This document shows, piece after piece, positions 43,085 through 50,641 of a stretch of DNA of 64,000 nt. The position numbers were made by a program, and so were the translations under genes. This stretch comes from CAYSPG01 sp964432885 (lineage in GTDB: Bacteria > Bacteroidota > Bacteroidia > AKYH767-A > OLB10): positions 81,587 to 145,586 of the forward strand of contig CAYSPG010000008.1 in NCBI GenBank assembly GCA_964432885.1, written 5' to 3'. Position 1 is the stretch's first letter, and every line of letters starts with the position of its first letter. The notes under the pieces are model-generated. The model was not told where the DNA came from. It worked only from the letters and a program-made list of their open reading frames with translations, and searched no databases.

Positions 43085-44354
43085 AGCCTTTTTATATCAC
43101 GTTTGGAAATTCAGGTTGTTTAAACACACGCAACTTTACACGGCAGATGGTCAGATAGTAGAAATTTTAAAACCCGGAGAGCAAAACCACGATGCAGGGC
43201 CTGATTTTTCTAATGCGCGAATAAAAATTGGCGATACACTGTGGGCAGGCAATGTTGAAATAGACCCCACCACTGCCGACTGGTATAATCACGGACACGA
43301 AAAAAATGATGCCTTCAAAAAAATTATTCTGCATGTTGTGTATGAAATTACCAAACCGGTTGCGCATGGTTTTCCAGTGCTGGAGTTAAAAAATTTTATT
43401 GATGAAAAAATTAAGTTACGTTATGCAGATATTATTTCATCACGTCAAAAAATTCCGTGCAGCAGCCAGATTAGCTCAGTAAGTGAAATAACTATTACAG
43501 GCTGGCTTGAGCGCATGCTGGTTGAACGCATATCAGAAAAAATAAAACCAATAGAAGAAAAATTAAAACAAAACCAGTTTAACTGGGAAGAAACTTTTTA
43601 CCACTCGCTTGCAAAAAATTTTGGATTTAAAACAAATGCTTTGCCGTTTGAAATGCTTGCTCAAAACATTCCGCTTAACGTGCTTGCCCGCCAAAAAAAT
43701 AATTTGCTGCAATTAGAAGCATTGTTTTTGGGGCAGGCAGGTTTTTTGTCTGACAATGTTGATGATGCTTACTTTCTGCGGTTAAAAAAGGAGTACGCAT
43801 TTCTTGCAAACAAATATTCGCTAACACCAGTAGACAAAAGTTTGTGGAAATTTGCCCGCCTGCGCCCGGTAAATTTTCCAACGGTACGCATTGCGCAGTT
43901 TGCAAATTTGGTTTACCGCAGTTCACATTTGTTTTCTAAAATTACCGAAACAAAAAACCTCAACCAGCTAATTGCTCTTTTTGATGCTGACGTTTCGGAT
44001 TACTGGAACACACATTTTCACTTTCAAAAAAAATCTTCAGAAAAAGAAAAAGCGCTTGGCAGAAGTTCGGTTGAAAATATTTTAATAAACACTGTTGTTC
44101 CGTTTCTATATGTGTATGGGAAAGAAAAAGAACGCAGTTCGTTTTGCGAAAGAGCTTTATTTTTGCTTGAGAAAATTGCACCTGAGAATAATTTTATAAT
44201 TAAAGAATGGAAAGAAGCAGGGATAACACCCAAAAGCGCATGGCAAACGCAAGCGCTTATCCAATTAACCAATAATTATTGCGTGCACAAAAAATGTTTG
44301 CAGTGTGCAATAGGATTAAAAATTTTAAACACAGGCAATGGGAAAAATAATTGA
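43077..44354 (+). CDS. DUF2851 family protein
   Basis: 425 residues, no signal peptide. The N-terminal block (KPGEQNHDAGPDFSNARIKIGDTLWAGNVEIDPTTADWYNHGH, about 35-80) is the DUF2851 hallmark, with an acidic/His pattern resembling nucleases of the PD-(D/E)xK type; that catalytic role is unproven. Near the C-terminus are CVHKKCLQCAIG cysteines that could bind metal. It overlaps both neighbours (eight and 17 bases), forming a tight three-gene unit with DUF4184 and PspC. Confidence 0.82.
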   Translation: MTEAFLYHVWKFRLFKHTQLYTADGQIVEILKPGEQNHDAGPDFSNARIKIGDTLWAGNVEIDPTTADWYNHGHEKNDAFKKIILHVVYEITKPVAHGFPVLELKNFIDEKIKLRYADIISSRQKIPCSSQISSVSEITITGWLERMLVERISEKIKPIEEKLKQNQFNWEETFYHSLAKNFGFKTNALPFEMLAQNIPLNVLARQKNNLLQLEALFLGQAGFLSDNVDDAYFLRLKKEYAFLANKYSLTPVDKSLWKFARLRPVNFPTVRIAQFANLVYRSSHLFSKITETKNLNQLIALFDADVSDYWNTHFHFQKKSSEKEKALGRSSVENILINTVVPFLYVYGKEKERSSFCERALFLLEKIAPENNFIIKEWKEAGITPKSAWQTQALIQLTNNYCVHKKCLQCAIGLKILNTGNGKNN

Positions 44355-44568
44355 CAGCATTAAAAGTTTTTTTGAACGACAAGCTTTTGGAATTTGCGAA
44401 TTTTGGGGCGAATATCTTCGCATAAAATCCGCCAACATCCGTTTGTTTTTTATTTATGCTTCGTTTTTAACTGCCGGCTCACCCATTATAATTTACCTGA
44501 TACTTGGTTTTTGGATGCGCCTAAAAAAATTAGTGTGGCAAAAGCGTGGTGGAGTTTGGGATTTGTAA
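44338..44568 (+). CDS. PspC-domain membrane protein
   Basis: 76 residues. One PspC-type domain: an amphipathic start (GKIIDSIKSFFERQAFGICEFWGEYLRIKSANIRLFFIYASFLT) followed by a membrane helix (PIIIYLILGFWM). PspC proteins take part in envelope-stress responses. It overlaps the DUF2851 gene by 17 bases. No pspA or pspB is nearby. Single-domain forms like this are common in Bacteroidota. Confidence 0.82.
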   Translation: MGKIIDSIKSFFERQAFGICEFWGEYLRIKSANIRLFFIYASFLTAGSPIIIYLILGFWMRLKKLVWQKRGGVWDL

Positions 44569-44581
44569 TTACAAAAGAAAA

Positions 44582-45301
44582 CTACCAGCCACTGGCAAGC
44601 ACATCGGCAATGTGCATTACTGTTTTGCTTTGGTTTTGTTTTTTCATTACACCGTCAATGTGCATTAAGCAGGTAAGGTCAGACGAAATAATTACATCGG
44701 CCTTGGTTTTATTTATGCTGTTAATTTTTTGCAAAGCAATATCAGCCGATACATTTTCATATTTAGAAGAAAAAGAAGTTCCGTATCCACAGCACTCATC
44801 ACTGTTTTCCATTTCGGTAAGCACAAGGTTTTTTACATTGGCAAGTAACACACGCGGTGCATCTTTTATTCTTAGTTCGCGCAAGGCTTTGCACGAATCG
44901 TGATAAGTTGCTGTTGCATTTAGCGATGCGCCCACATCAATTACCTTTAAAACATTTACCAAAAAATCGGTAAACTCATATATGTTTTTCTGAACACTTT
45001 TGTATTCGTTGTGCAATGATGAGTTATGAAAAAGTTCAGGGTACTGGGTTTTTATCATGCCAGTGCACATAGCACTTGGGCATACAATGTACCGGTCGTT
45101 TTGAAATTCTTTTATCAGTTTTTCTCCCACTGCTTTGCACTCGTCCCAATATCCATCGGCAAATGCAGGACGGCCGCAGCATGTTTGTTCTACATTATAA
45201 TTAATGGCGCAACCCAGTTTTTCCAGAATTTTTACCACGTTGTTTGCCGTGCCCGGAAAAACCTGATCTATGTAACAGGGAATAAAAAGGTCAACAATCA
45301 T
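44582..45301 (-). CDS. (Fe-S)-binding CCG-domain protein, LutA/LldE-like
   Basis: 239 residues. Two CCG-type cysteine-rich domains: FIPCYIDQVFPG ... QTCCGRPAF (near 8-45) and YHDSCKALRELRI ... NSDECCGYGTSFSSKYEN (near 132-180). Proteins of this type are the LutA subunit of lactate-utilisation complexes or subunits of heterodisulfide-reductase-like enzymes. The usual partners lutB and lutC are not adjacent, so the role is uncertain. It is convergent with the PspC gene. Confidence 0.85.
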   Translation of the reverse strand: MIVDLFIPCYIDQVFPGTANNVVKILEKLGCAINYNVEQTCCGRPAFADGYWDECKAVGEKLIKEFQNDRYIVCPSAMCTGMIKTQYPELFHNSSLHNEYKSVQKNIYEFTDFLVNVLKVIDVGASLNATATYHDSCKALRELRIKDAPRVLLANVKNLVLTEMENSDECCGYGTSFSSKYENVSADIALQKINSINKTKADVIISSDLTCLMHIDGVMKKQNQSKTVMHIADVLASGW

Positions 45302-45348
45302 AAATACGAATTATTGAGTTTACGAAATCCCGATTCATTTTCGGGACG

Positions 45349-45372
45349 AACGGGTACGAATATACGAATGCA
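45349..45372. repeat. Solo copy of the ACGAATATAC repeat
   Basis: GGTACGAATATACGAAT matches the inner part of the inverted repeats bracketing the zeta-kinase cassette. A CCCGA...TCGGG hairpin (from 45328) lies next to it, between a LutA-like gene and an MFS gene. Confidence 0.5.
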
Positions 45373-45390
45373 TAAAAAAATAACGGGCTT

Positions 45391-46698
45391 TTAATTTAAT
45401 TCTGTTATTTGGGATTTAAAATTACGGATGCGCAGGAGTAAATAAAGCCCGATAAGAAAAAAAGAAATAAGCACAATAATTGAGTTGCGCATACTGCCTG
45501 TAAGTTCTTCTATTAACCCATACGATGCGGTACCAAGTACCAATGCAATTTTATCGCACACATCATAAAAACTAAAGTACGATGCTGTATCTTTAGTTGG
45601 AGGCAGCATTTTTGAATATGTTGAGCGCGACAATGCCTGTATGCCACCCATAACCATACCCACTGTAAATGCCAGTGCAAAAAACTGTGCGGATGTGTAA
45701 ACAAAATATGCCGCTGCACAAATAAAAATCCAAACCACAACGGCAACAATTATTGCCTTTATGTTGCCGTATTTTTTTGATAAAAACGAAAACAAATACG
45801 CACCGCCAATTGCAACAAACTGAATTATTAAAACAGTAGTTATAAGTTCGGCATCTTTCATTTTTAATTCTTTAGCGCCAAACAAACTTGCCACATACAT
45901 TACTGTTTGCACACCCATATTATAAAAGAAAAATGCAAGTAAAAATTGTTTAAGTGTGCGCTGTGTTTTTAGCTGCCTGAATACCGAAGCAAGTTCATTA
46001 AACCCACGTGTAAATACATTTCCTGTAAAATTTTTTATCTCGGTTTGACTGGGTAAAAAATGTAACGTATAAAATGCAAAGCCCAACCACCATAGGCCCG
46101 TCATCACAAACGAAATGCGCGAAGCAATTCCTGCATCGGCAATTCCAAACATTGCTGGCTGCATTATCATTATCAAATTAACAATCAACAAAAGAGAACT
46201 TCCGATGTATCCCATTGCAAACCCACGTGCGCTTACTTTATCCTGCATGTCGGCAGTGGCAATTTCGGGCAAAAAAGCGTTGTAATAAATTATACTGCCA
46301 CTCCAGCCTACACTTGCCAGTATAAATGCACCAATGCCAATGTGCAATGAATTTACACTATCAAAAAAATACAAAGCGCAACATGACACTGAGCCCAACA
46401 CACAAAAAAATTTGAGAAACGATTTTTTATTTCCTCTGCTATCGGCAATGCCAGAAAGCAATGGAGAAATAAAAGCTACAAGTAAAAAAGAAAAAGAAAG
46501 TGCATAAGAATACAGGGCCGTGTTTTTAAACTCGCGTCCAAGAAAAGTAACCACATCGCTGCTGTCGGGCTGCGTAACCGAATTGTAGTAAATAGGGAAA
46601 ATAGCAGTGGTAATAGCAAGCGAATAAACCGAGTTGGCCCAGTCATAAAACGTCCATGCGCGGATAATTTTAGGGTTGTTTTTTTCTGTCATACTCAC
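45391..46698 (-). CDS. MFS transporter of the Atg22/UMF1 type
   Basis: 435 residues and about 12 membrane helices. The N-terminus IIRAWTFYDWANSVYSLAITTAIFPIYY is the recognisable start of the vacuole-effluxer/Atg22-like MFS family (UMF1 in bacteria). A central hydrophilic loop lies near 230-250, as usual. In yeast, Atg22 exports amino acids from the vacuole; the bacterial substrate is not known. Leftward, 90 bases upstream of the LutA-like gene. Confidence 0.85.
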   Translation of the reverse strand: MSMTEKNNPKIIRAWTFYDWANSVYSLAITTAIFPIYYNSVTQPDSSDVVTFLGREFKNTALYSYALSFSFLLVAFISPLLSGIADSRGNKKSFLKFFCVLGSVSCCALYFFDSVNSLHIGIGAFILASVGWSGSIIYYNAFLPEIATADMQDKVSARGFAMGYIGSSLLLIVNLIMIMQPAMFGIADAGIASRISFVMTGLWWLGFAFYTLHFLPSQTEIKNFTGNVFTRGFNELASVFRQLKTQRTLKQFLLAFFFYNMGVQTVMYVASLFGAKELKMKDAELITTVLIIQFVAIGGAYLFSFLSKKYGNIKAIIVAVVVWIFICAAAYFVYTSAQFFALAFTVGMVMGGIQALSRSTYSKMLPPTKDTASYFSFYDVCDKIALVLGTASYGLIEELTGSMRNSIIVLISFFLIGLYLLLRIRNFKSQITELN

Positions 46699-46800
46699 AG
46701 CACTACCGGTTAAAAATATTTGGCTAAGTAACAGTTTTAATAAAAAGAAAAATAAGGGAATGAAAAAATATTGTACAGGGTTTAAAAGAAGAAGAAAAAT

Positions 46801-46853
46801 TTTACCACTGAGGCACTAAGTTCACTAAGTCCCGAAGCAATGAGACACTAAGG
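46801..46853. repeat. Dispersed intergenic repeat with CACTGAGGCACTAAG units
   Basis: Two related units, CACTGAGGCACTAAG (46806-46820) and AATGAGACACTAAGG (46839-46853), in the 231-base gap between the MFS gene and a T9SS cargo gene. I recall similar units in many Bacteroidota intergenic regions; nothing else is visible in the gap. Confidence 0.45.
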
Positions 46854-46929
46854 AAGTACTTGGTACAACCACTTGTTTTTATTTTTTAATGGGGGAGGCA
46901 CTTTGCCAGCAACAATTTTAAACAGGCCA

Positions 46930-48465
46930 TTATTCAATTATTAATTTCTGCATTGTACTATAACTACCATCCAAAACTTTTACAAAATAAATGCCGGCAT
47001 CCATGTTTTTTAAATTCATTTCCTTTTGAAAAGCACCGGCTATTTTATCTGAATACACTTTTGTTCCGGTGGCTGAAAAAATTTCTACTGTTCGGTTTAT
47101 AATTTTTGTTTCAAACAATAATTTAAACATTCCATTTGATGGATTGGGAATAATAGAAATTTGATTGTGTAAGGAAGCATTTTCGTTTACATGTGATGTA
47201 GTGCACGAGGTGGTAATAACTATATTATTGCTATCTGTAACTGTATATGGAGGATGAAACGCAGTTTGTGACGTAACCATTAGTGAAGGATTATTATCAA
47301 TAGTACTATGAGTACTTACTGTAGTGGCGGCATTGGTTTGGTTGCAGCTACTGTTGCCAAGGCTGTCGGTTTTTATTAAGTACATATCAGTATTACCTGA
47401 TCCAAAACTATTCGTGTATGCACCAATAACGTATCCGTTATCAAGAGCTTGTTTTACTGATAAGGCCCATTCAAAGTTGGTTCCTCCATACGTTTTTGAC
47501 CACTGCAAATTGCCTGACGAATCGGTTTTAATTGCATACACATCATAGCCGCCAATTCCAAAACTATTTGTATGTCCTGCTAAAATAAAACCGCCATCTG
47601 TAGTTAGTGATGCATCAAAAGCTTCATCATAACCAGGGCCGCCATAAATTTTTGTCCAAAGAAATGTACCTGATGAATCTGTTTTTAGCAAAAAAGCATC
47701 TTGTCCGTTATTTGTGTACCCCGATAAAATATATCCGCCATCATTGGTTTGTTTTACTGATTTAATTACATCATTACCCATAATATCATAATCCTTATTC
47801 CAAATCAAGTTACCCACATCATCAGTTTTCACTAAACTGATATTTGAATTACCTGAGCTAAAAATAGTTGAATAACCGGCTATTATGTATCCACTATCAA
47901 CAGTTTGTTTTATGATTGCTGCAGTGCTTTCCGCATTAATGTCGCGATACGACTTTGCCCAAATAAAATTTCCGGCTGTGTCGGTTTTTACCAAATACAA
48001 CTCTTTGCCGTTTGCAAGATTTATTGAACCAGCACATACAAAACCTCCATCCATTGTTTGCTCTAATGATTGTACTGTAGTATTAAATGTTCCTATCATT
48101 TTAACCCAAAGGGTGTCCCCTATTGTATTTGTTTTAATCAGCATGGGAACCTGATTTGTTCCTCCTCCCAAATCGTACTGGCCTAAAATAATATAACCGC
48201 TATCAGTGGTTTGAGTAACAAAATATCCATCGCCATTCACACCAAAAGTTTTTGTCCAAAGCGCGTTACCGCTTACATCTGTTTTAAGCAATCCCCATTT
48301 ACTGTCGAACAAGCCCGTAATGATATAACCGCTGTCGGTAGTTTGCCGGGTGCAATATGCCCAGTCGTGTCCGGTGGTGCCATACGTTTTTTGAAATGTA
48401 CTTTGCGCTTCTGCAAAAACAGAAACCAACGTTAGAAAAATAAAAATGGAAATTTGTTTTTTCAT
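46930..48465 (-). CDS. Secreted beta-repeat protein with T9SS sorting domain
   Basis: 511 residues. A signal peptide (MKKQISIFIFLTLVSVFAEAQ) is followed by seven repeats of about 50-60 residues with the pattern QTTDSGYIITG ... LLKTDVSGNALWTKTFGG, predicted to form a beta-propeller (about 25-380). A linker leads to a type A sorting domain (ISIIPNPSNGMFKLLF ... GIYFVKVLDG ... MQKLIIE). Cell-surface or secreted. It is built like the larger cargo at the right end of the window, so the two are probably paralogues. Ligand unknown. Confidence 0.88.
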   Translation of the reverse strand: MKKQISIFIFLTLVSVFAEAQSTFQKTYGTTGHDWAYCTRQTTDSGYIITGLFDSKWGLLKTDVSGNALWTKTFGVNGDGYFVTQTTDSGYIILGQYDLGGGTNQVPMLIKTNTIGDTLWVKMIGTFNTTVQSLEQTMDGGFVCAGSINLANGKELYLVKTDTAGNFIWAKSYRDINAESTAAIIKQTVDSGYIIAGYSTIFSSGNSNISLVKTDDVGNLIWNKDYDIMGNDVIKSVKQTNDGGYILSGYTNNGQDAFLLKTDSSGTFLWTKIYGGPGYDEAFDASLTTDGGFILAGHTNSFGIGGYDVYAIKTDSSGNLQWSKTYGGTNFEWALSVKQALDNGYVIGAYTNSFGSGNTDMYLIKTDSLGNSSCNQTNAATTVSTHSTIDNNPSLMVTSQTAFHPPYTVTDSNNIVITTSCTTSHVNENASLHNQISIIPNPSNGMFKLLFETKIINRTVEIFSATGTKVYSDKIAGAFQKEMNLKNMDAGIYFVKVLDGSYSTMQKLIIE

Positions 48466-48511
48466 GGGATTTGTTTTATAACATTTTGGGAATGTATTTT
48501 TAGTTAATAAA

Positions 48512-49204
48512 CTACTTCATCCCTACATTTTTAATCTTCCCTTCTGCCAAATATTTTTCCAATTCGCGCAAAGCGTCAGCAGCAATCCATCGAGATGAAG
48601 CATCTTGTTTTTTTTGCATTTTTTTTGCTGTGGCAATGGCTTTTTTACAAAGTCGGGCATTGCGTTTTCCAATTTGCCGCAATGCCCAGTTGTTGGCTTT
48701 GCGTACAAAGTTGCGTTCATCATCCGAATGTTTTTCTATAAACGGTAAAAATTGTTCAAACATTTTATCGGCAGCTTTTTTATCGTGCACAGCAAGCTGT
48801 GCCATCATGGTAAAGCCAGCGCGTTTTTCAAATTCTTTTTTTCGACCGCACCATTCCATTGCCTTTTCAAATGCGAGCGCGTGTTTTCTAAACAAGGTTG
48901 AACAACAATTGTCAACTATATCCCATGCGTCAAAATCTTTCATCCACAGATTCATTAATTTTTCGTCAAGCTGTTTGCTGTCGGCAATCATCACCGCAAT
49001 ATGTTTTGCTTCGTGAATGTTTGTTTTCCAAAGCTGGAGTGCCAATGTGTGATTAATGCCAATTTTTTTTGCAACACCGCGCATTTGCGGCACCGAGAGT
49101 CCTAAATTTTTCACACCGCTGATTCCAAAATGTGCCTGTGATGCGCGCAGCTTTGCTGATGAAATTTTTTTTAATTCAGCAATAATATCATCAACCGTTT
49201 TCAT
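48512..49204 (-). CDS. AlkD-like DNA alkylation repeat protein
   Basis: 230 residues. All-helical HEAT-like repeats with the AlkD-type segments FGISGVKNLGLSVPQMRGVAKKIG (near 26-50), LWMKDFDAWDIVDNCCSTLF (near 86) and DERNFVRKANNWALRQIGKRN (near 156). AlkD glycosylases remove alkylated purines such as 7-methylguanine. The Trp/Asp positions used by AlkD (KDFDAWDIVD, NWALR) are present, so activity is plausible. It follows the DUF1684 gene by 18 bases in the same direction. Confidence 0.88.
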   Translation of the reverse strand: MKTVDDIIAELKKISSAKLRASQAHFGISGVKNLGLSVPQMRGVAKKIGINHTLALQLWKTNIHEAKHIAVMIADSKQLDEKLMNLWMKDFDAWDIVDNCCSTLFRKHALAFEKAMEWCGRKKEFEKRAGFTMMAQLAVHDKKAADKMFEQFLPFIEKHSDDERNFVRKANNWALRQIGKRNARLCKKAIATAKKMQKKQDASSRWIAADALRELEKYLAEGKIKNVGMK

Positions 49205-49222
49205 AAAAGGGTGCTATATAAA

Positions 49223-49828
49223 TTAATGTTCAGGTTTTCCAAAATTTTTTTCTCCTGCTTCAATTTTTATTTTTAAATTATTTTCGTCAGGCGGTATGGG
49301 GCATGAGTAACCACTGCTGTAAGCGCAATACGGATTGTAACATTTATTAAAATCAATTTCGATTGTATTATCTTTTATATCTGCAATGCTTAAATCAATG
49401 TAACGGCCACCGCCATAGGCTTCAATGCCTGATGTTTCGTCTTTAAAAGGAACAAACAAATGATTTTTGTAAGCCGAATCGTTCATTAGTTTAAGGCTTT
49501 GGTAAACGCTAAGTTTTAGTTTTTGATTTTTAATCTCAAAATGCAGCTCGGCATATTTTATATACTTTTTTGTTTTACCGCTGTAGGTGGGTAAATCAAA
49601 TGGTTGTTCATTTGGTGTTAAAACAACTTTTGCAGTCGCTTTAAAGTTTTCATCAGCATCAAAAAAATTCAGGTATTTTATGTCATCTGCTTTTAGCGGT
49701 GAGTTTTTATCGGTAATAAATTCGTTTTTATAATGCTGCCTGTGCTCGGCAATTTGCTGGGAATAGTTTTGGGCTGGTGCAGAAAAAAAAGTCAGGCTGA
49801 TAGCAAAGGTCAATAAAAACGTTTTCAT
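49223..49828 (-). CDS. Exported DUF1684 family protein
   Basis: 201 residues. A signal peptide (ending AQN near residue 21) is followed by a DUF1684 domain. Family landmarks: GGRYIDLSIA (near 139), DFNKCYNPYCAYSSGYSCPIPPDENNLKIKI (near 155-188) and the final AGEKNF. Function of the family is unknown. It begins only 15 bases after the 3' end of the last tRNA-Arg copy, so it is probably read from the tRNA array promoters. Confidence 0.88.
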   Translation of the reverse strand: MKTFLLTFAISLTFFSAPAQNYSQQIAEHRQHYKNEFITDKNSPLKADDIKYLNFFDADENFKATAKVVLTPNEQPFDLPTYSGKTKKYIKYAELHFEIKNQKLKLSVYQSLKLMNDSAYKNHLFVPFKDETSGIEAYGGGRYIDLSIADIKDNTIEIDFNKCYNPYCAYSSGYSCPIPPDENNLKIKIEAGEKNFGKPEH

Positions 49829-49843
49829 GTGAGATTTTTTTAG

Positions 49844-49950
49844 TAGCTCCTACAGGAGTCGAACCTGTATCGCGAGTTTCGGAAACTCGAATTCCCCGTC
49901 CGAACGACTGACGTGTTCAGTCGGGCGGGTATCCATTGAACTAAGGAGCC
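49844..49950 (-). tRNA. tRNA-Arg (CCG) copy A, with a 35-nt insertion in the D-loop
   Basis: Outside the insertion it is identical to the intact copy at 50148-50219: acceptor GGCTCCT/AGGAGCT, anticodon stem CGAGT/ACTCG with loop TTCCGAA (anticodon CCG) and T-stem ACAGG/CCTGT. A 35-base segment (49895-49929) sits between the D-loop GGATA and the D-stem GAAT. It folds into its own hairpin, so the RNA would have a strongly enlarged D-arm. Whether it is functional, processed or a pseudogene is unknown. An own -7-like element (TACTTTTA, 49969-49976) precedes it. Confidence 0.8.
49895..49929 (-). repeat. 35-nt hairpin inserted in tRNA-Arg copy A
   Basis: Inner stem CGACTGA/TCAGTCG (seven pairs) around a CGTGT loop, outer stem CCCGTC/GGCGGG with one G-U pair and a four-base bulge on one side. 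Its removal restores the exact sequence of the intact tRNA. Confidence 0.9.
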
Positions 49951-49995
49951 ATTTAAAATTAACTGTGCTAAAAGTACAATATGTTTTATTTTTTG

Positions 49996-50102
49996 TAGCT
50001 CCTACAGGAGTCGAACCTGTATCGCGAGTTTCGGAAACTCGAATTCCCCGTCCGAACGACTGACGTGTTCAGTCGGGCGGGTATCCATTGAACTAAGGAG
50101 CC
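49996..50102 (-). tRNA. tRNA-Arg (CCG) copy B, with a 35-nt insertion in the D-loop
   Basis: Identical in sequence to copy A, including the hairpin insert at 50047-50081. The -7-like element TACTTTTA is at 50121-50128. It probably arose by duplication together with copy A. Confidence 0.8.
50047..50081 (-). repeat. 35-nt hairpin inserted in tRNA-Arg copy B
   Basis: Same sequence and same insertion point (D-loop/D-stem junction) as in copy A. Confidence 0.9.
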
Positions 50103-50147
50103 ATTTAAAATTAACTGTGCTAAAAGTACAATATGTTTTATTTTTTG

Positions 50148-50219
50148 TAGCTCCTACAGGAGTCGAACCTGTATCGCGAGTTTCGGAAACTCGAATTCTA
50201 TCCATTGAACTAAGGAGCC
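50148..50219 (-). tRNA. tRNA-Arg (CCG), intact
   Basis: 72 nt with normal cloverleaf: acceptor GGCTCCT/AGGAGCT (first pair G-U), D-arm GTTC/GAAT, anticodon stem CGAGT/ACTCG, loop TTCCGAA with anticodon CCG reading CGG, T-stem ACAGG/CCTGT, discriminator A. CCA is not encoded. It has the best promoter element of the array (TACTTTTG at 50238-50245, reading leftward) and lies just downstream of the GIY-YIG gene. Confidence 0.95.
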
Positions 50220-50237
50220 ATATAAAATTATTAAGGC

Positions 50238-50245
50238 CAAAAGTA
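50238..50245 (-). promoter_or_regulatory. -7-type element of the intact tRNA-Arg gene
   Basis: TACTTTTG read leftward, a match to TAnnTTTG, 18 bases before the mature 5' end. Copies A and B have TACTTTTA in the same place and the tRNA remnant has TATTTTTG (50627-50634). A clear -33 TTTG is not seen. Confidence 0.45.
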
Positions 50246-50254
50246 CAACATGTT

Positions 50255-50503
50255 CTATGCTCCCGAATTAAATTTTGATTTTAAAAATTTTCTGCCCGCG
50301 GCTGTTTTAAAATATCTTTCTCTTTTAATGGCTTCTTCTCTTGAATTAAACGTTTCAAAATAAACTAATTTAAAGAGCATATAATGTTTTATTGACTTTG
50401 TTTTTCCTGAATTGTGTTCAGCCAATCGTATAACCAAGTCCTGACAATGACCTTTGTAAAAGAAATCACTATCAATAGATTTTAATACATACGCAAAATA
50501 CAT
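50255..50503 (-). CDS. GIY-YIG nuclease family protein between partial and intact tRNA-Arg
   Basis: 82 residues, one GIY-YIG domain: AYVL ... FFYKG near 4-18, the catalytic-type Arg in LVIRLAEHN (near 26) and the Glu helix NSREEAIKRERYFK (near 54-66). It is the short UPF0213-like form, clearly different from the 97-residue protein at 14586, so the two are not a recent duplication. Read leftward, a half tRNA-Arg with its promoter element lies upstream and the intact tRNA-Arg lies 35 bases downstream. It may therefore be expressed from the captured tRNA promoter. Nuclease function is inferred from family; mobility is inferred from the flanking duplication. Confidence 0.87.
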   Translation of the reverse strand: MYFAYVLKSIDSDFFYKGHCQDLVIRLAEHNSGKTKSIKHYMLFKLVYFETFNSREEAIKRERYFKTAAGRKFLKSKFNSGA

Positions 50504-50528
50504 TTCATGTAGTTGTTAAACATTTTAC

Positions 50529-50608
50529 CGCGAGTTTCGGAAACTCGCATTCCCCGCCCAAACGATTGACGTGTTCAGTCGGGCGGGTATCCATTGAACT
50601 AAGGAGCC
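50529..50608 (-). pseudogene. Partial tRNA-Arg (5' half) carrying a variant D-loop hairpin
   Basis: Matches the tRNA from its first base (50608) through the whole anticodon arm (GCGAGTTTCCGAAACTCGC) and then stops; T-arm and acceptor 3' strand are missing. The D-loop holds a 35-base hairpin at 50553-50587 that differs from copies A/B at several positions but keeps both stems. It cannot form a tRNA. Confidence 0.9.
50553..50587 (-). repeat. Variant 35-nt D-loop hairpin in the tRNA-Arg remnant
   Basis: Outer stem CCCGCC/GGCGGG is fully paired where copies A/B have a G-U pair, and the inner stem CGATTGA/TCAGTCG tolerates its change through a T-G pair. Length and insertion point are unchanged. 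Confidence 0.88.
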
Positions 50609-50641
50609 AATTATCCAAATTGATTTCAAAAATACAATTTG

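Larger units (their letters stand above)
49844..50219 (-). repeat. Tandem array of tRNA-Arg(CCG) units, 152-bp period
   Basis: 3' ends at 49844, 49996 and 50148 are spaced exactly 152 bases apart. The 45-base spacers between copies A-B and B-C are identical, including their promoter-like elements. This points to recent unequal duplication. Copy C lacks the 35-base D-loop insert. Confidence 0.92.

Noticed and set aside
49844..50608. Evenly spaced repeats suggesting a CRISPR array
   Set aside because: The repeated unit is a tRNA gene with its flank; period 152 bp, spacers are identical, and no cas gene is present.
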